DNA of 28,756 bases from Roseomonas xinghualingensis. GTDB lineage: Bacteria > Pseudomonadota > Alphaproteobacteria > Acetobacterales > Acetobacteraceae. How positions within the stretch are numbered: the first letter of the stretch is position 1; the number at the start of each line of letters is the position of its first letter. This document shows positions 7,329 through 16,500 of the stretch, piece after piece. Position numbers and translations under genes: made by a program. The notes under the pieces are model-generated. The model was not told the origin of the DNA, did no database searches, and saw only the letters and a list, made by a program, of their open reading frames with translations. The stretch spans positions 1 through 28,756 of the forward strand of contig NZ_JAOXLP010000035.1 of NCBI RefSeq assembly GCF_025791835.1, read 5' to 3'.

Positions 7329-10300
7329 ATGCGCCTTACCAGCCTCAACCTGAAGCGCTATGGCAGCTTCGCGGATACGACCCTGGAGTTCGACCCGGCG
7401 CCGGGGCGGATCAACCTGGTGCTGGCGCCGAACGGTGCCGGCAAATCGGTGCTGCGAACAGCCTTCGGCGAGTTGCTCTTCGGCATCGGTGGGCAGACAC
7501 CGATGGGGTTTCGGCATGGCTATGCCGGCATGCAGCTCTCCGCCACCGGCATCGGGCCGGATGGCGGGGCCTTCGGCTTCACCCGTCGCAAGGGCAACAA
7601 GAACACGCTGACGGGCCCCGACGATACCCCCCTCGACCAGGCATGGCTGGACCGGCTCCTCGGCCGTGCCGACAACAAGCTGCTCTCCCAGCTTTTCGCC
7701 CTAGACACGGAGCGGCTGCGCCAGGGTGGGCACGACCTGCTGAGTTCCGGCGGCGCCCTGGCCGATGCGCTGCTGGCCGCTGCCGGTGGGCTGCGCGAGG
7801 CATCGGCGCTGCGGCGGAACCTGGAGGAGGAGCGCGACAGGCTGGCCCCCCTGCGGAAGACAGCACAGCGGCCCTTCTATCTCGCGCTGGAGCGATGGTC
7901 TGAAAGCCGGCGGCAGCTCAGGCAGAGCCTCGTCCGGCCGCAGGAATGGCATGCGCGCGAGAAGGCGCTGCGCGAGGCGGAGGCCCTGCGCGATGCCAGC
8001 AACCGCGCGGCGGCGGCGGCCGGAGAGCAGCTGCGTCAGCTGGAACGTATCCGCCGTGTGCGTCCGCTGCTGGCGCGGCATGCCGCCGCCCTGTCCTGGC
8101 TCGAACAGCATCCGGACGCGCCCAGCCTGCCAGCCGATCTCGCCTCACGCCTGCCGGAGGTTCGTGGCGCCGTCGCAGGCGCCTCGCATGGACTGGAAGC
8201 GGCGCGCGCCGCCCTTGGCCGGCTTGAGGCCGAGATCGCCGCGATCGTGACGGATGATGCGTTGCTGGCACGGGCGGCGGAGATCGAGGCGCTTGTGGCG
8301 ATGGCGGGCCTGGTGAGCCAGGCCCGTGCGGGACTGCCGGGCGCGGAGGCAGCGCTGGATGCGGCTCGTGAGCGCGTAGCGGCGGAATTGCAGCGCCTTG
8401 GCCAACCCGGCGCTGCCGATCCCACCGGGCTGCTGCCGCCGCCTGCCCTGCTGGCGCAGCTGCGCCGGCTGGCGGCCGAACACGCGGCGCAGGAAAGTGC
8501 CTCGGCCAGCCTGCCTCGTCGCCTGGCGGAACAGGCAACGCGCATCCTGGAGGCAGAGCAGGCCCTGGCCGCCATGCCGCCGCCGGGCGATGCGCGGCGC
8601 CTGGAGGAGCTGCTGGCGGAAATCCGGCGGGAGGGTGACCCGTTACGCCGCCTCGCCACCGCAGGGCGTGGCGTCTCAGAGGCGGAGGCGCGGCTTGCCA
8701 CGGCGCTGGCAAGGCTACCGGCAGGGCTGCGCGATCCTGCCGCGCTTGCCGCCTTGAATCCGCCGGATCCCACGACCCTGGAGCGCCTTTTCAAGGCGCG
8801 GGACACCGCGAAGGGTATTCTGCAACGCCGGGATGAGGCCGTGCAGCGCGCGGAGGCGGCCCTGGCCGCGACCAGGGCCGAACATGCCGCCCTGGAAGCG
8901 GCTGGCACCCCCCCCTCCCGCGAGGCGCTGTCGGAGGCCCGGGCGCGCCGCGAGGCAGGCTGGAATCTTGTCTTCCGGCGGATCATGGGCGAGGCGCCGG
9001 ATGCTGCTGCCGAGCACGCCTATGGCGGGGAACGGCCGCTTCCGCTGGCCTATGCCGAAGCCGTTGCCTCGGCCGACCGGATCGCCGATGCACGGCTCGC
9101 GAATGCCGGGCGGGCCGCGCAAGCCGAAACCCTGGCGCGGACGATCGCAGAACGGGAGGCGGATCTTGCCGCCGCGTGCGAGGCGCGGAACACCGCCTGC
9201 CTGGCCCTCGACAGCGCAGGGGACGCCTGGGAAGCACTGGTCAGCCCATTCGGGCTTGATGCCGAAGCAGGTCTGACCGAGGCCCAGCGGTTCCTCACGG
9301 CTTGGGAGGCGGGGCTTGCGGCAGGGCAGGAACTGGCGGACGCCCATGCCGCGCTCGCCGAGTTGCAAGAACTTCAGGAGGGCGCGGCAGCGAGGCTTCT
9401 CCAGGCGCTGGAGGATGCCACCCCTGCCCCGCTCCCGGCCCTGCTGGACCGCGCCGAGGAGCAGATCCGGCGGCACCGCGCCAAGGAAAGCGAGCGGCAG
9501 GCGCATCAGGCGGCGGCGGCCGCCGCGCGCAAGGCGTTGCGGGAGACCGAAGGGGAGCAGGCCGCGGCGGCGGAGCGGATGAGCAGCTGGCAGGCCGAAT
9601 GGGATGCCGCATTGGACCGTCTCGGGCAGCCGCCCGGCGCGGCGCCGGCTGCCCTGGATGAGGTGCTGCAGGCCTATGGGCGGCTTGGCGACGCGCTGCG
9701 CGACCTGGCCGGACTGGAGGCCCAAGCCAACGAATGGCGGGCGGCCCTGGAGCGCTTCCAGGCAGGTTACGAGACGCTTTGCAGCGATCTTGGCCAGCCT
9801 CCCGCCCCCGACGCGCTGGCTGGCCTGCGGGAGTTGGACCGGCGCCAGCGCACCGAGGCGGCGCGGGCGGAAAGCCGCGCGGCATTGGCCGGGCAGCGCG
9901 AGAAGGCAGAGGCAGCATTGCGGCAGCATGAGGCGGCGCTTGCCGAAGCCGAGGCTAGGCTCCGGGCGGTGGTCGCCGCGGCCGGAGCCGCCACCGCCGA
10001 AGCCGCTGAGCAGCGGATTACCCTTGGCACGGAGCGGGCGCGGCAAGAGACGCTGCTGCGCGCCGCAGAGGCCGAGTTGCTCTCCACCGGCGATGGGCTG
10101 CCCCTGACTGCCCTGCGGACCGAGGCGGAAGCACAGCCGGCGGACGGGCTGGAGGAAGCGCGGGCCGAGCAGCGGCGCCATGCGGCCGAGGCGCAGGAAC
10201 AGGTGGCGGCTGTGACGACGCTCGGATTGGAAATGCAGCGCCTTGCGGCGGACGACATGGCCGTGCAGGCGGCATCAGGTGAGGCGGCGGCAGCCAGCCT

Positions 10301-10805
10301 GCTGGGCCGGACGCTCGACGATGCGTTGCTGATGCAGGTGGCGGCCGGACTGCTCGATGCCGCGCTCGGCACGGTACAGGAGGGCACCGACGACGCGCTG
10401 CTCCGCCGAATCAGCGCCGCTTTCGCCACGCTGACCGACGATGCTTATACCGGGGTTACCTCTCAGGAGGATGATCGCGGCACGGCAAGGTTGGCGCTGC
10501 GCTCACGCGACTTCCCGGAGGAGGAGACGGGCGTCGATCAGCTTTCGGAAGGCACCCGGGACCAGCTCTTCCTCGCGCTACGCCTTGTTGCCATCGAGGA
10601 CCATGCGGCGGGCGGTACGGTGTTGCCCTTCGTCGGCGATGACATCCTGCAGAGCTTCGACGATGGACGGGCCGCGGCCGCCTTTCGTGCGCTGCTGCGG
10701 CTGAGTGAAACCGCGCAGGTGATCCTTCTCAGCCATCACGAGCACCTGCTCTCCGTGCTGCGCGAAGCCTTGCCGGCGCCAGCCTTCCACCTGCAGCGCC
10801 TGTAA
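7329..10805 (+). CDS. YhaN/SbcC-like ATP-binding protein with long coiled coils
   Basis: Predicted 1158-residue SMC/Rad50-type ATPase. The N-terminal lobe has MRLTSLNLKRYGSFADTTLEF and Walker A as APNGAGKS (residues 33-40). The C-terminal lobe has an ABC signature variant DQLSEGT (1070-1076), a Walker B/D-loop region VLPFVGDDILQSFD (about 1098-1111) and a switch histidine in ILLSHHEH. Between them are about 850 residues dominated by Ala, Glu, Leu, Arg and Gln in heptad-like order, interrupted near the middle, consistent with two antiparallel coiled-coil arms. It is expected to form a complex with the upstream YhaO-like nuclease and process DNA ends. It lacks an obvious CxxC zinc hook at the arm apex, which fits YhaN rather than SbcC/Rad50. 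Confidence 0.92.
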   Translation: MRLTSLNLKRYGSFADTTLEFDPAPGRINLVLAPNGAGKSVLRTAFGELLFGIGGQTPMGFRHGYAGMQLSATGIGPDGGAFGFTRRKGNKNTLTGPDDTPLDQAWLDRLLGRADNKLLSQLFALDTERLRQGGHDLLSSGGALADALLAAAGGLREASALRRNLEEERDRLAPLRKTAQRPFYLALERWSESRRQLRQSLVRPQEWHAREKALREAEALRDASNRAAAAAGEQLRQLERIRRVRPLLARHAAALSWLEQHPDAPSLPADLASRLPEVRGAVAGASHGLEAARAALGRLEAEIAAIVTDDALLARAAEIEALVAMAGLVSQARAGLPGAEAALDAARERVAAELQRLGQPGAADPTGLLPPPALLAQLRRLAAEHAAQESASASLPRRLAEQATRILEAEQALAAMPPPGDARRLEELLAEIRREGDPLRRLATAGRGVSEAEARLATALARLPAGLRDPAALAALNPPDPTTLERLFKARDTAKGILQRRDEAVQRAEAALAATRAEHAALEAAGTPPSREALSEARARREAGWNLVFRRIMGEAPDAAAEHAYGGERPLPLAYAEAVASADRIADARLANAGRAAQAETLARTIAEREADLAAACEARNTACLALDSAGDAWEALVSPFGLDAEAGLTEAQRFLTAWEAGLAAGQELADAHAALAELQELQEGAAARLLQALEDATPAPLPALLDRAEEQIRRHRAKESERQAHQAAAAAARKALRETEGEQAAAAERMSSWQAEWDAALDRLGQPPGAAPAALDEVLQAYGRLGDALRDLAGLEAQANEWRAALERFQAGYETLCSDLGQPPAPDALAGLRELDRRQRTEAARAESRAALAGQREKAEAALRQHEAALAEAEARLRAVVAAAGAATAEAAEQRITLGTERARQETLLRAAEAELLSTGDGLPLTALRTEAEAQPADGLEEARAEQRRHAAEAQEQVAAVTTLGLEMQRLAADDMAVQAASGEAAAASLLGRTLDDALLMQVAAGLLDAALGTVQEGTDDALLRRISAAFATLTDDAYTGVTSQEDDRGTARLALRSRDFPEEETGVDQLSEGTRDQLFLALRLVAIEDHAAGGTVLPFVGDDILQSFDDGRAAAAFRALLRLSETAQVILLSHHEHLLSVLREALPAPAFHLQRL

Positions 10806-11330
10806 GGCTGGCACCGCGCATCACATGCTCAGGCGGCACGCCGCCACAATCTTCTCACGTAATCTGGCGGAGATCCGATCGCCGGAAAGAAGGAGCGTTG
10901 CCCTGCCTCAGGTAAGGCAGTGAGCCTTCCTGCTGCCGGCCGCCTTTCCCGGCCAGTTCAACCAGACCTGAGGAAAAGATTGCGTCACTAACACTTAAAC
11001 TTGACCCTGTGGAGGCGGATCGCCTAGCAAAGCAGAAGCAATAAAACTGAATTTCGTAGTGTGAAAATAGAAACAATCACAGGGGAAGCGGCTGAGGATG
11101 ATGTCCAGGGGGCCGGTTGCATTCGTCGATGAGACGGGCGCTACGCTGATCCATATTGCGACCACCTCCGTGACTGTAGCGTGGCCACCATGCGCCACGA
11201 CACCGCGGCAACAGCTCTCCGGTGGAAGCGTGGGGGCCACCCCAGGCAGTGACCGTCTGAATTGCTCCCCCCTACTCCGTCGCGTCCCAGAGCAAGAATG
11301 CCGCCTTGCTTCCCTGGGGGAGCGGCTCGC
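10806..11330. promoter_or_regulatory. Intergenic control region upstream of the CoA-ligase operon
   Basis: About 525 bases. The left part holds three short hairpins after the ATPase stop: GGCGG/CCGCC (10832-10845), CTGCCT/AGGCAG (10903-10920) and GGCCG/CGGCC (10938-10954), any of which may help end the upstream transcript. The right part (10990-11080) is lower in GC and looks promoter-like: TTGACC at 11001-11006 and TAGCAA at 11025-11030, 18 bases apart, with a perfect AGGCG/CGCCT inverted repeat (11013-11025) between them. TTTC/GAAA arms occur at 11052-11066. These may be operator sites for the downstream IclR regulator, which is inference only. A 78-codon plus-strand frame ends within the ligase start but is not convincing. 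Confidence 0.35.
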
Positions 11331-12995
11331 GTGACAGTGGCGGAAAGACACCCGTGGGAACGCTCCTATCCAGAGGGCTGCCGCTGGGACGCGCCGATCG
11401 AAATCGGCCCCCTGCCAACTCTGCTCGATCGCGCCGCCGCCCAATGGGCGGACAAGTCCGCCATCGAATATCATGGCCGCCGCATCAGCTTTCGTGAACT
11501 GGCCGCTCTGGTGGACCGGCTGGCCAGCGGGCTGCTGGCCGCAGGGATTGGCCCTGGCAGCACGGTCGCGCTGCACCTACCGAACACGCCCTGGCATCCG
11601 GTCTGCTTCTTCGCCCTGGCACGGGCGGGGGCGCGCATCGTCCATCTCAGCGCGCTCGATGCGAGAAGGGAACTGGCGCATAAGCTGCGCGACAGCGGCG
11701 CACGACAGGTCATCACCACCGATTTCCCAGCCTTGCTCGACAGTGCCGGATGGCTGCTGGAGCAGGAGGTGGCGCAGGAGGTCTTCGTCGCGCGCGACAG
11801 CTTCTGGCACGATGCGGAAACGCCCGCCTGTCCCGCGCCCCTGCGCCCGCTCGAAGCACTGCTGGACGCCGCGCCGCCCGCCATATGGCCGGAGCGGAAG
11901 CCCGACGATGTGCTGCTGCTGCAATACACGGGCGGCACCACCGGCCTTCCCAAGGGCGCGATGCTCACCCATGGCAATCTCACCGCCTCCGTCTCGATCT
12001 ACCGGAGCTGGCGCGATCGCACCGCGCTCACGCCTGGGGAGCAGCGGGTTATGCTGGTCCTTCCGCTTTTCCACATCTACGCGCTGACGGCGGTGTTCCT
12101 GCGCCATATCGCGGATGGCAACGAACTCCTGCTCCGCCCGCGCTTCGACGCAGCCTCGGCACTGGATGATATCGAGAAGCGGCGCGTTACCGTCTTCCCG
12201 GGGGTGCCCACCATGTGGATCGCGCTCCTGAACCAACCGGGTCTCGAAAAGCGCGATCTCTCCTCGCTGCGCTCCACCACCTCCGGCGGTGCCCCCCTGC
12301 CCTTCGAGGTGCAACAGCGCCTGCAGGCCGTGACGGGGCGGCAGCTTGGCGGTGGCTGGGGCATGACCGAGACCGGCCCCGCCGGCACGCGCGTGACGCC
12401 GGACGCACCGCAGCGCCCCGGCATGATCGGCCTGCCGCTCCCTGGCATCGAAATACGGATCGTCTCCCTCGACGATCCGACGCAGGTTCTGCCGGCTGGC
12501 GAGACGGGCGAAATCGCCATCCGCGGCCCCAATGTCTTCAAGGGCTACTGGAACAAGCCCGAGGCCACCGATGCGGCTTTCCGCGACGGCTTCTTCCTCA
12601 CCGGCGATATCGGAAGGATGGATGAGGGCGGCTTCATCACCCTGGTGGACCGGCGGAAGAACATGATCATCTCCGGCGGCTTCAACGTGTACCCCGCCGC
12701 CATCGAGCAAGCGATCTACGAGCATCCGGACGTCGCCGAATGCATCGTCATCGGCATTCCCGACGCCTATCGCGGCGAGGCGGCCAAGGCCTTCGTGACC
12801 CTGCGCCAGGGGGCGCCCGGGCTGACGCTGGATGCGCTGCTTGCCTTCCTGCGGGACCGGGTTGGCCGGCATGAGATGCCCGCCGCGCTGGAAATCCGCG
12901 AAACCCTGCCGCGCAGCCCCACGGGAAAGCTGCTGGCGAGTGCCCTGCGCGAGGAGGCGCGTGCCGCCGCCACCTCCGCCGACAGCCTCCCCTGA
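11331..12995 (+). CDS. pimA: Acyl-CoA ligase, dicarboxylate-CoA ligase PimA-like
   Basis: Predicted 554-residue adenylate-forming enzyme. The start region HPWERSYPEGCRWD resembles dicarboxylate-CoA ligases of the pimelate (pim) type. Core motifs: the phosphate loop YTGGTTGLPKGAM, the substrate-side motif GGGWGMTETGP, the hinge region LTGDIGRMDEGGF followed by DRRKNMIISGGFNVYP, and the C-terminal catalytic lysine in PRSPTGKLL. The reaction is ATP plus CoA plus acid to acyl-CoA, AMP and PPi in the cytoplasm. The GTG at 11331 has GGGGGAG about 9 bases upstream; an ATG at 11298 would add 11 residues with a poorer site. It is the first gene of an operon with PimC/PimD-like dehydrogenases 28 bases downstream, which supports a dicarboxylic-acid role, but a medium- or long-chain fatty or aromatic acid is possible. 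Confidence 0.82.
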   Translation: MTVAERHPWERSYPEGCRWDAPIEIGPLPTLLDRAAAQWADKSAIEYHGRRISFRELAALVDRLASGLLAAGIGPGSTVALHLPNTPWHPVCFFALARAGARIVHLSALDARRELAHKLRDSGARQVITTDFPALLDSAGWLLEQEVAQEVFVARDSFWHDAETPACPAPLRPLEALLDAAPPAIWPERKPDDVLLLQYTGGTTGLPKGAMLTHGNLTASVSIYRSWRDRTALTPGEQRVMLVLPLFHIYALTAVFLRHIADGNELLLRPRFDAASALDDIEKRRVTVFPGVPTMWIALLNQPGLEKRDLSSLRSTTSGGAPLPFEVQQRLQAVTGRQLGGGWGMTETGPAGTRVTPDAPQRPGMIGLPLPGIEIRIVSLDDPTQVLPAGETGEIAIRGPNVFKGYWNKPEATDAAFRDGFFLTGDIGRMDEGGFITLVDRRKNMIISGGFNVYPAAIEQAIYEHPDVAECIVIGIPDAYRGEAAKAFVTLRQGAPGLTLDALLAFLRDRVGRHEMPAALEIRETLPRSPTGKLLASALREEARAAATSADSLP

Positions 12996-13023
12996 CGCAT
13001 CCGGACAGCAAGGAAAGCCGCCG

Positions 13024-14229
13024 ATGGACTTGCGCTTCACCCCCGAGGAACAGGCCTTCCGCCAGGAGGTGCGCGACTTCGTCCGGGCCGAGCTTCCACC
13101 GGAGACGCGCCGCCGGCTGGAGGAAGGCCGCCATCTCCGGAAGGAGGATTCGGTGGCCTGGCAGCGCAAGCTCAACGCGCGCGGCTGGGCGGTCCCCCAC
13201 TGGCCGAAGGAATGGGGCGGCTCCGACCTCACCTCAACCCAGCGCTACCTGCTGACGGAGGAGTTGCAGAAGGCCCCTGCCCCGCTGCCGCTTGCCTTCA
13301 ACACGCTGATGGTCGGCCCCGTCATCGCCGCCTTCGGCACGGAGGAGCAGAAGCGGCGCTTCCTGCCGCCCACCGCCAATCTCGACATCTGGTGGTGCCA
13401 GGGCTTTTCCGAACCAGGCGCGGGCTCCGACCTCGCCTCGCTGAAGACCAGCGCCGTACGGCGCGGGGACGTCTATGTCGTCAATGGCCAGAAGACCTGG
13501 ACCACGCTCGCGCAGCATGCGGACTGGATTTTCTGCCTCGTCCGCACCGATCCCAAGGCGGCGAAGAAGCAGGAGGGCATCTCCTTCCTGCTGATCGACA
13601 TGAAGAGCCCCGGCGTCACCGTGCGGCCCATCATCACCATCGACGGCGCGCATGAGGTGAACGAGGTCTTCTTCGACGAGGTGGAGGTTCCAGCGGAGAA
13701 CCTCATCGGCGAGGAGAACAAGGGCTGGGACTGCGCCAAGTTCCTTCTGGGCAATGAGCGCGCAGGCCAGGCGCGTGTGGGCACGAGCCAGGAACGCATT
13801 CGCCGCCTGAAGGGCATTGCTGCGCGCACCATGCAGGACGGCCGCCCACTGATCGAGGACCCGCGCTTCCGCGACCGCCTCGCCGAGGTGGAGGTGGAGC
13901 TGAAGGCGCTGGAGATGACCGCGATGCGCGTCGTCGCCATGGAGGCGGCACGGCAGGGTGAGCGCAAGCCCGATCCCGCCTCCTCCATCCTGAAGGTTCG
14001 GGGATCGGAAATCCTGCAGAGCATCACCGAGCTCTATCTCGAGGCCGCGGGCCCCTATGCGCTGCCCGTGCCGCCCATGCCGGGAGACGGATCGAACATG
14101 CCGGAGGTCGCGCCGGACTGGGCCACCACCGTCGCGCCCACCTATCTCAATTGGCGCAAGCTCTCGATCTACGGCGGATCGAATGAGATCCAGCGGCAGA
14201 TCATGGCCAAGGCCTTTCTCGGACTCTAA
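13024..14229 (+). CDS. pimC: Acyl-CoA dehydrogenase, pimeloyl-CoA dehydrogenase large subunit-like
   Basis: Predicted 401-residue flavoprotein. The N-terminus MDLRFTPEEQAFRQEV, the segment WAVPHWPKEWGGSD, the central WWCQGFSEPGAGSDLASLKT (FAD-contact region) and QKTWTTLAQHADWIFC match the PimC type closely as I know it. The C-terminus carries SIYGGSNEIQRQIMAKAF, the usual flavin-contacting signature of acyl-CoA dehydrogenases. It would oxidise an acyl-CoA to the 2-enoyl-CoA as the large partner of the next gene product, passing electrons to ETF. The start ATG has AAGGAA upstream. The length is normal. The exact substrate cannot be read from the sequence. Confidence 0.85.
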   Translation: MDLRFTPEEQAFRQEVRDFVRAELPPETRRRLEEGRHLRKEDSVAWQRKLNARGWAVPHWPKEWGGSDLTSTQRYLLTEELQKAPAPLPLAFNTLMVGPVIAAFGTEEQKRRFLPPTANLDIWWCQGFSEPGAGSDLASLKTSAVRRGDVYVVNGQKTWTTLAQHADWIFCLVRTDPKAAKKQEGISFLLIDMKSPGVTVRPIITIDGAHEVNEVFFDEVEVPAENLIGEENKGWDCAKFLLGNERAGQARVGTSQERIRRLKGIAARTMQDGRPLIEDPRFRDRLAEVEVELKALEMTAMRVVAMEAARQGERKPDPASSILKVRGSEILQSITELYLEAAGPYALPVPPMPGDGSNMPEVAPDWATTVAPTYLNWRKLSIYGGSNEIQRQIMAKAFLGL

Positions 14230-14243
14230 GGGGGCGCATCGCG

Positions 14244-15389
14244 ATGGATTTCGAACTGAGCGAAGAGCAGCGCCTCCTGCAGGACAGCCTCAAACGCCTT
14301 CTCACCGACCGCTACGGTTTCGAGCAGCGCCGCGCCCATGCCACCTCACCCGAAGGATGGAGCCGGGAGATCTGGTCCGCCTATGCGGAACTCGGAATCC
14401 TGGGCCTCCCCTTCGCGGAGGAGGATGGCGGCTTCGGCGGCGGGCCAGTGGAGACCATGATCGTCATGGAGGCGCTGGGCAGTACCCTCGCCCTGGAGCC
14501 CTATCTGACGACAGTGGTGCTGGGCGGCGGCTTCCTGCGCCACGGCGCCGATGCCGCGCTCCGCTCCGAACTGGTGCCGCGCATCGCCGAGGGCGGCCTT
14601 CTCCTCGCCTTCGCCCAGACGGAACCGCAATCGCGCTACGACCTTGGCGATGTCGAAACCAGGGCAAGGCATGATGGCGGTGCCTGGGTGATCGATGGCC
14701 GCAAGGGCGTGGTGCTGCATGGGGACAGCGCGGACCGGCTGATCGTCACGGCCCGCACCGGCGGCGGCACGCGGGATCGCCGGGGCATCGGCGTCTTCCT
14801 CGTGGATGCCCGGGCGGAGGGCGTGTCGCGCCATGGCTACCGCACCATGGATGGCGGGCGCGCGGCGGAGATCCAGTTTTCCGGCGTTCGTGCCGCGGCA
14901 GTGCTGGGCGATCCGGAGGACGGGCTACCCCTGGTGGAACGTGTTGTGGACGAAGCCATCGCAGCCCTGGCCGCGGAGGCCGTGGGCGTGATGGAGGCCG
15001 CGCATCTCCTGACCCTGGACTACCTCAAGACCCGCAGGCAGTTCGGCACCGCGATCGGCAGCTTCCAGGCCCTGCAGCACCGCGCCGCCGACATGATGGT
15101 GCAGCTGGAACAAACGCGCAGCATGGCGATGTATGCCGCCATGATGGCCATGGATGAGGATGCCGGCGAGCGCCGGCGCGCGATGAACGCGGTGAAGGTG
15201 CAGGTCGGCCGCGCGGCGCGGAAGCTCGGGCAGGAATCCATCCAGCTGCACGGTGGCATCGGCATGACCATGGAATATGCCATCGGCCATTATTTCGCGC
15301 GGCTGACAGCGATCGACACGCTTTTCGGCGATGCCGAGCGGCATCTGCGCCAGCTCTCCGATGCGGGGGGTCTCGTGCCGGCTGGGTGA
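14244..15389 (+). CDS. pimD: Acyl-CoA dehydrogenase, pimeloyl-CoA dehydrogenase small subunit-like
   Basis: Predicted 381-residue protein, 14 bases after the large subunit. It starts MDFELSEEQRLLQDSLKRLL and contains GILGLPFAEEDGGFGGGPVE, the middle-domain region LAFAQTEPQSRYDL, and near the C-terminus QLHGGIGMTMEYAIGHYF. This is the PimD type of acyl-CoA dehydrogenase, which pairs with PimC. The middle-domain motif is less canonical than in the large subunit, as usual for the small partner. It is expected to act as a heterodimer or heterotetramer with the upstream protein in the first beta-oxidation step. No frameshift or truncation is seen. Confidence 0.85.
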   Translation: MDFELSEEQRLLQDSLKRLLTDRYGFEQRRAHATSPEGWSREIWSAYAELGILGLPFAEEDGGFGGGPVETMIVMEALGSTLALEPYLTTVVLGGGFLRHGADAALRSELVPRIAEGGLLLAFAQTEPQSRYDLGDVETRARHDGGAWVIDGRKGVVLHGDSADRLIVTARTGGGTRDRRGIGVFLVDARAEGVSRHGYRTMDGGRAAEIQFSGVRAAAVLGDPEDGLPLVERVVDEAIAALAAEAVGVMEAAHLLTLDYLKTRRQFGTAIGSFQALQHRAADMMVQLEQTRSMAMYAAMMAMDEDAGERRRAMNAVKVQVGRAARKLGQESIQLHGGIGMTMEYAIGHYFARLTAIDTLFGDAERHLRQLSDAGGLVPAG

Positions 15390-15429
15390 CACAGCCCCCG
15401 GCGCACGGGGGCTGCAGGGAGGAACGACA

Positions 15430-16419
15430 ATGGCAGCGATCAATGAATCGCAAGGGACGACCCGGCGGCAGGCGCTTGCCCTCGCCGGGCTGGCGCTGGC
15501 CTCGCCTGGGCTGGCCAGGGCCCAGCAAGGCTTTCCCGATCGTCCCATCCGCTTCATCGTCCCCTGGCCGCCGGGCGGGTCGCTGGATGTGTTGCTGCGG
15601 ACGATGTTCGACATCGTCCGTCGCGACCTCGGCCAGCAGGTGGTGCTGGAGAACCGGCCGGGCGCGCGTGGCACGCATGGCGCCCAGGTGCTGCTGCAGG
15701 CGCGGCCGGACGGATACACGCTGGCGCAACAGCATCTCTCCATCCTGCGCCATCCCTTCCTGACAAGGCAGCCGACCTGGGACCCGATCGGTGACTTCAG
15801 CTATGTCATGCAATTCAGCGGCTTCACCTTCGGCGTGGTGGTGCGTTCGGATAGTCCCTACCGGACATGGGCCGACCTCGTCGCCGCGGCCCGTGCGCAA
15901 CGCGGCAAGCTGACCTACTCCACCTCGGGCGTCGCCACCTCGAACCATATCGCGATGGAGGACATCCTCGCGCGCGAGGGGATCGAGATGACGCATGTGC
16001 CCTTCCGCGGTGCGCAGGAAGGCGTGACGGCTCTGCTGGGAAGGCAGATCGACTGCGTCGCCGACGCACAGGCCTGGCGGCCGAATGTCGAGAGCGGCGA
16101 GTTCCGCCTCCTCTGCGTCTGGACGCGCGAGAGGCTGGCCGCCTTCCCCGATGCCCCGACGCTGAAGGAACTGGGCTACGACATGGTGGTCACCTCTCCC
16201 TATGGCATCGCAGGACCGAAGGGGATGGAAGGCGCGGTGGTGGATAAGCTGCATGGCTCCTTCCGCAAGGCCCTCTTCGACGAGGCGAGCCAGGCGGTGA
16301 TGCGGCGCTGGGAGATGCCGCTCGAATATCTTGGGCCGGAGGACTACCTCAAATTCGTCCGCGAGCGCGTCTCCTATGAGCGGGAAATGGTGTCACGGCT
16401 ACGACTGAGCATTGACTGA
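15430..16419 (+). CDS. Bug/TctC-type tripartite tricarboxylate transporter substrate-binding protein
   Basis: Predicted 329-residue periplasmic binding protein. A twin-arginine-like signal (TTRRQALALAGLALASPG) ends near ARA-QQ. The mature start FPDRPIRFIVPWPPGGSLDV is the Bug-family signature, followed by LENRPGARGTHGA, ARPDGYTL and THVPFRGAQEGVTALLG. Bug proteins bind carboxylates or related small molecules with high affinity, and this one probably delivers the substrate of the operon. The ATG is preceded by AGGGAGGAA. No TctA/TctB membrane genes are in the window. It is paralogous to the next gene, with almost identical DNA in one 71-base stretch (16158-16228 against 17271-17341). Confidence 0.9.
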   Translation: MAAINESQGTTRRQALALAGLALASPGLARAQQGFPDRPIRFIVPWPPGGSLDVLLRTMFDIVRRDLGQQVVLENRPGARGTHGAQVLLQARPDGYTLAQQHLSILRHPFLTRQPTWDPIGDFSYVMQFSGFTFGVVVRSDSPYRTWADLVAAARAQRGKLTYSTSGVATSNHIAMEDILAREGIEMTHVPFRGAQEGVTALLGRQIDCVADAQAWRPNVESGEFRLLCVWTRERLAAFPDAPTLKELGYDMVVTSPYGIAGPKGMEGAVVDKLHGSFRKALFDEASQAVMRRWEMPLEYLGPEDYLKFVRERVSYEREMVSRLRLSID

Positions 16420-16500
16420 CGGCTACTCACAGCACGTTCAACCAGACCGGCACGGCGCCACGCGGCGGATGAAGGCCGGTCTTCAGGGAGGTAGGTCGAG

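Noticed and set aside
8715..10181. 488-codon minus-strand frame inside the YhaN-like ATPase gene.
   Set aside because: It is composed of low-complexity residues and opposite a clearly coding frame with Walker A and signature motifs.
8000..10300. Repetitive-looking GCGGCG/GGAGGC tracts as possible tandem repeats.
   Set aside because: They encode Ala/Glu/Arg-rich coiled coil and vary in unit length; no true tandem DNA repeat is seen.
11098..11334. 78-codon plus-strand frame whose TGA overlaps the GTG of the CoA ligase (GTGA).
   Set aside because: Codon third positions are far less GC-rich than in neighbouring genes, there is no family resemblance, and the frame crosses the probable leader. 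The overlap alone is not enough.
10995..11576. 193-codon minus-strand frame ending FIASALLGDPPPQGQV, reading through the ligase operon promoter.
   Set aside because: Its upstream half is antisense to the ligase gene, and the intergenic half shows no recognisable domain or start with a ribosome-binding site.
11577..13232. 551-codon minus-strand frame opposite the CoA ligase.
   Set aside because: The ligase has all adenylation motifs and the reverse frame has none of any family.
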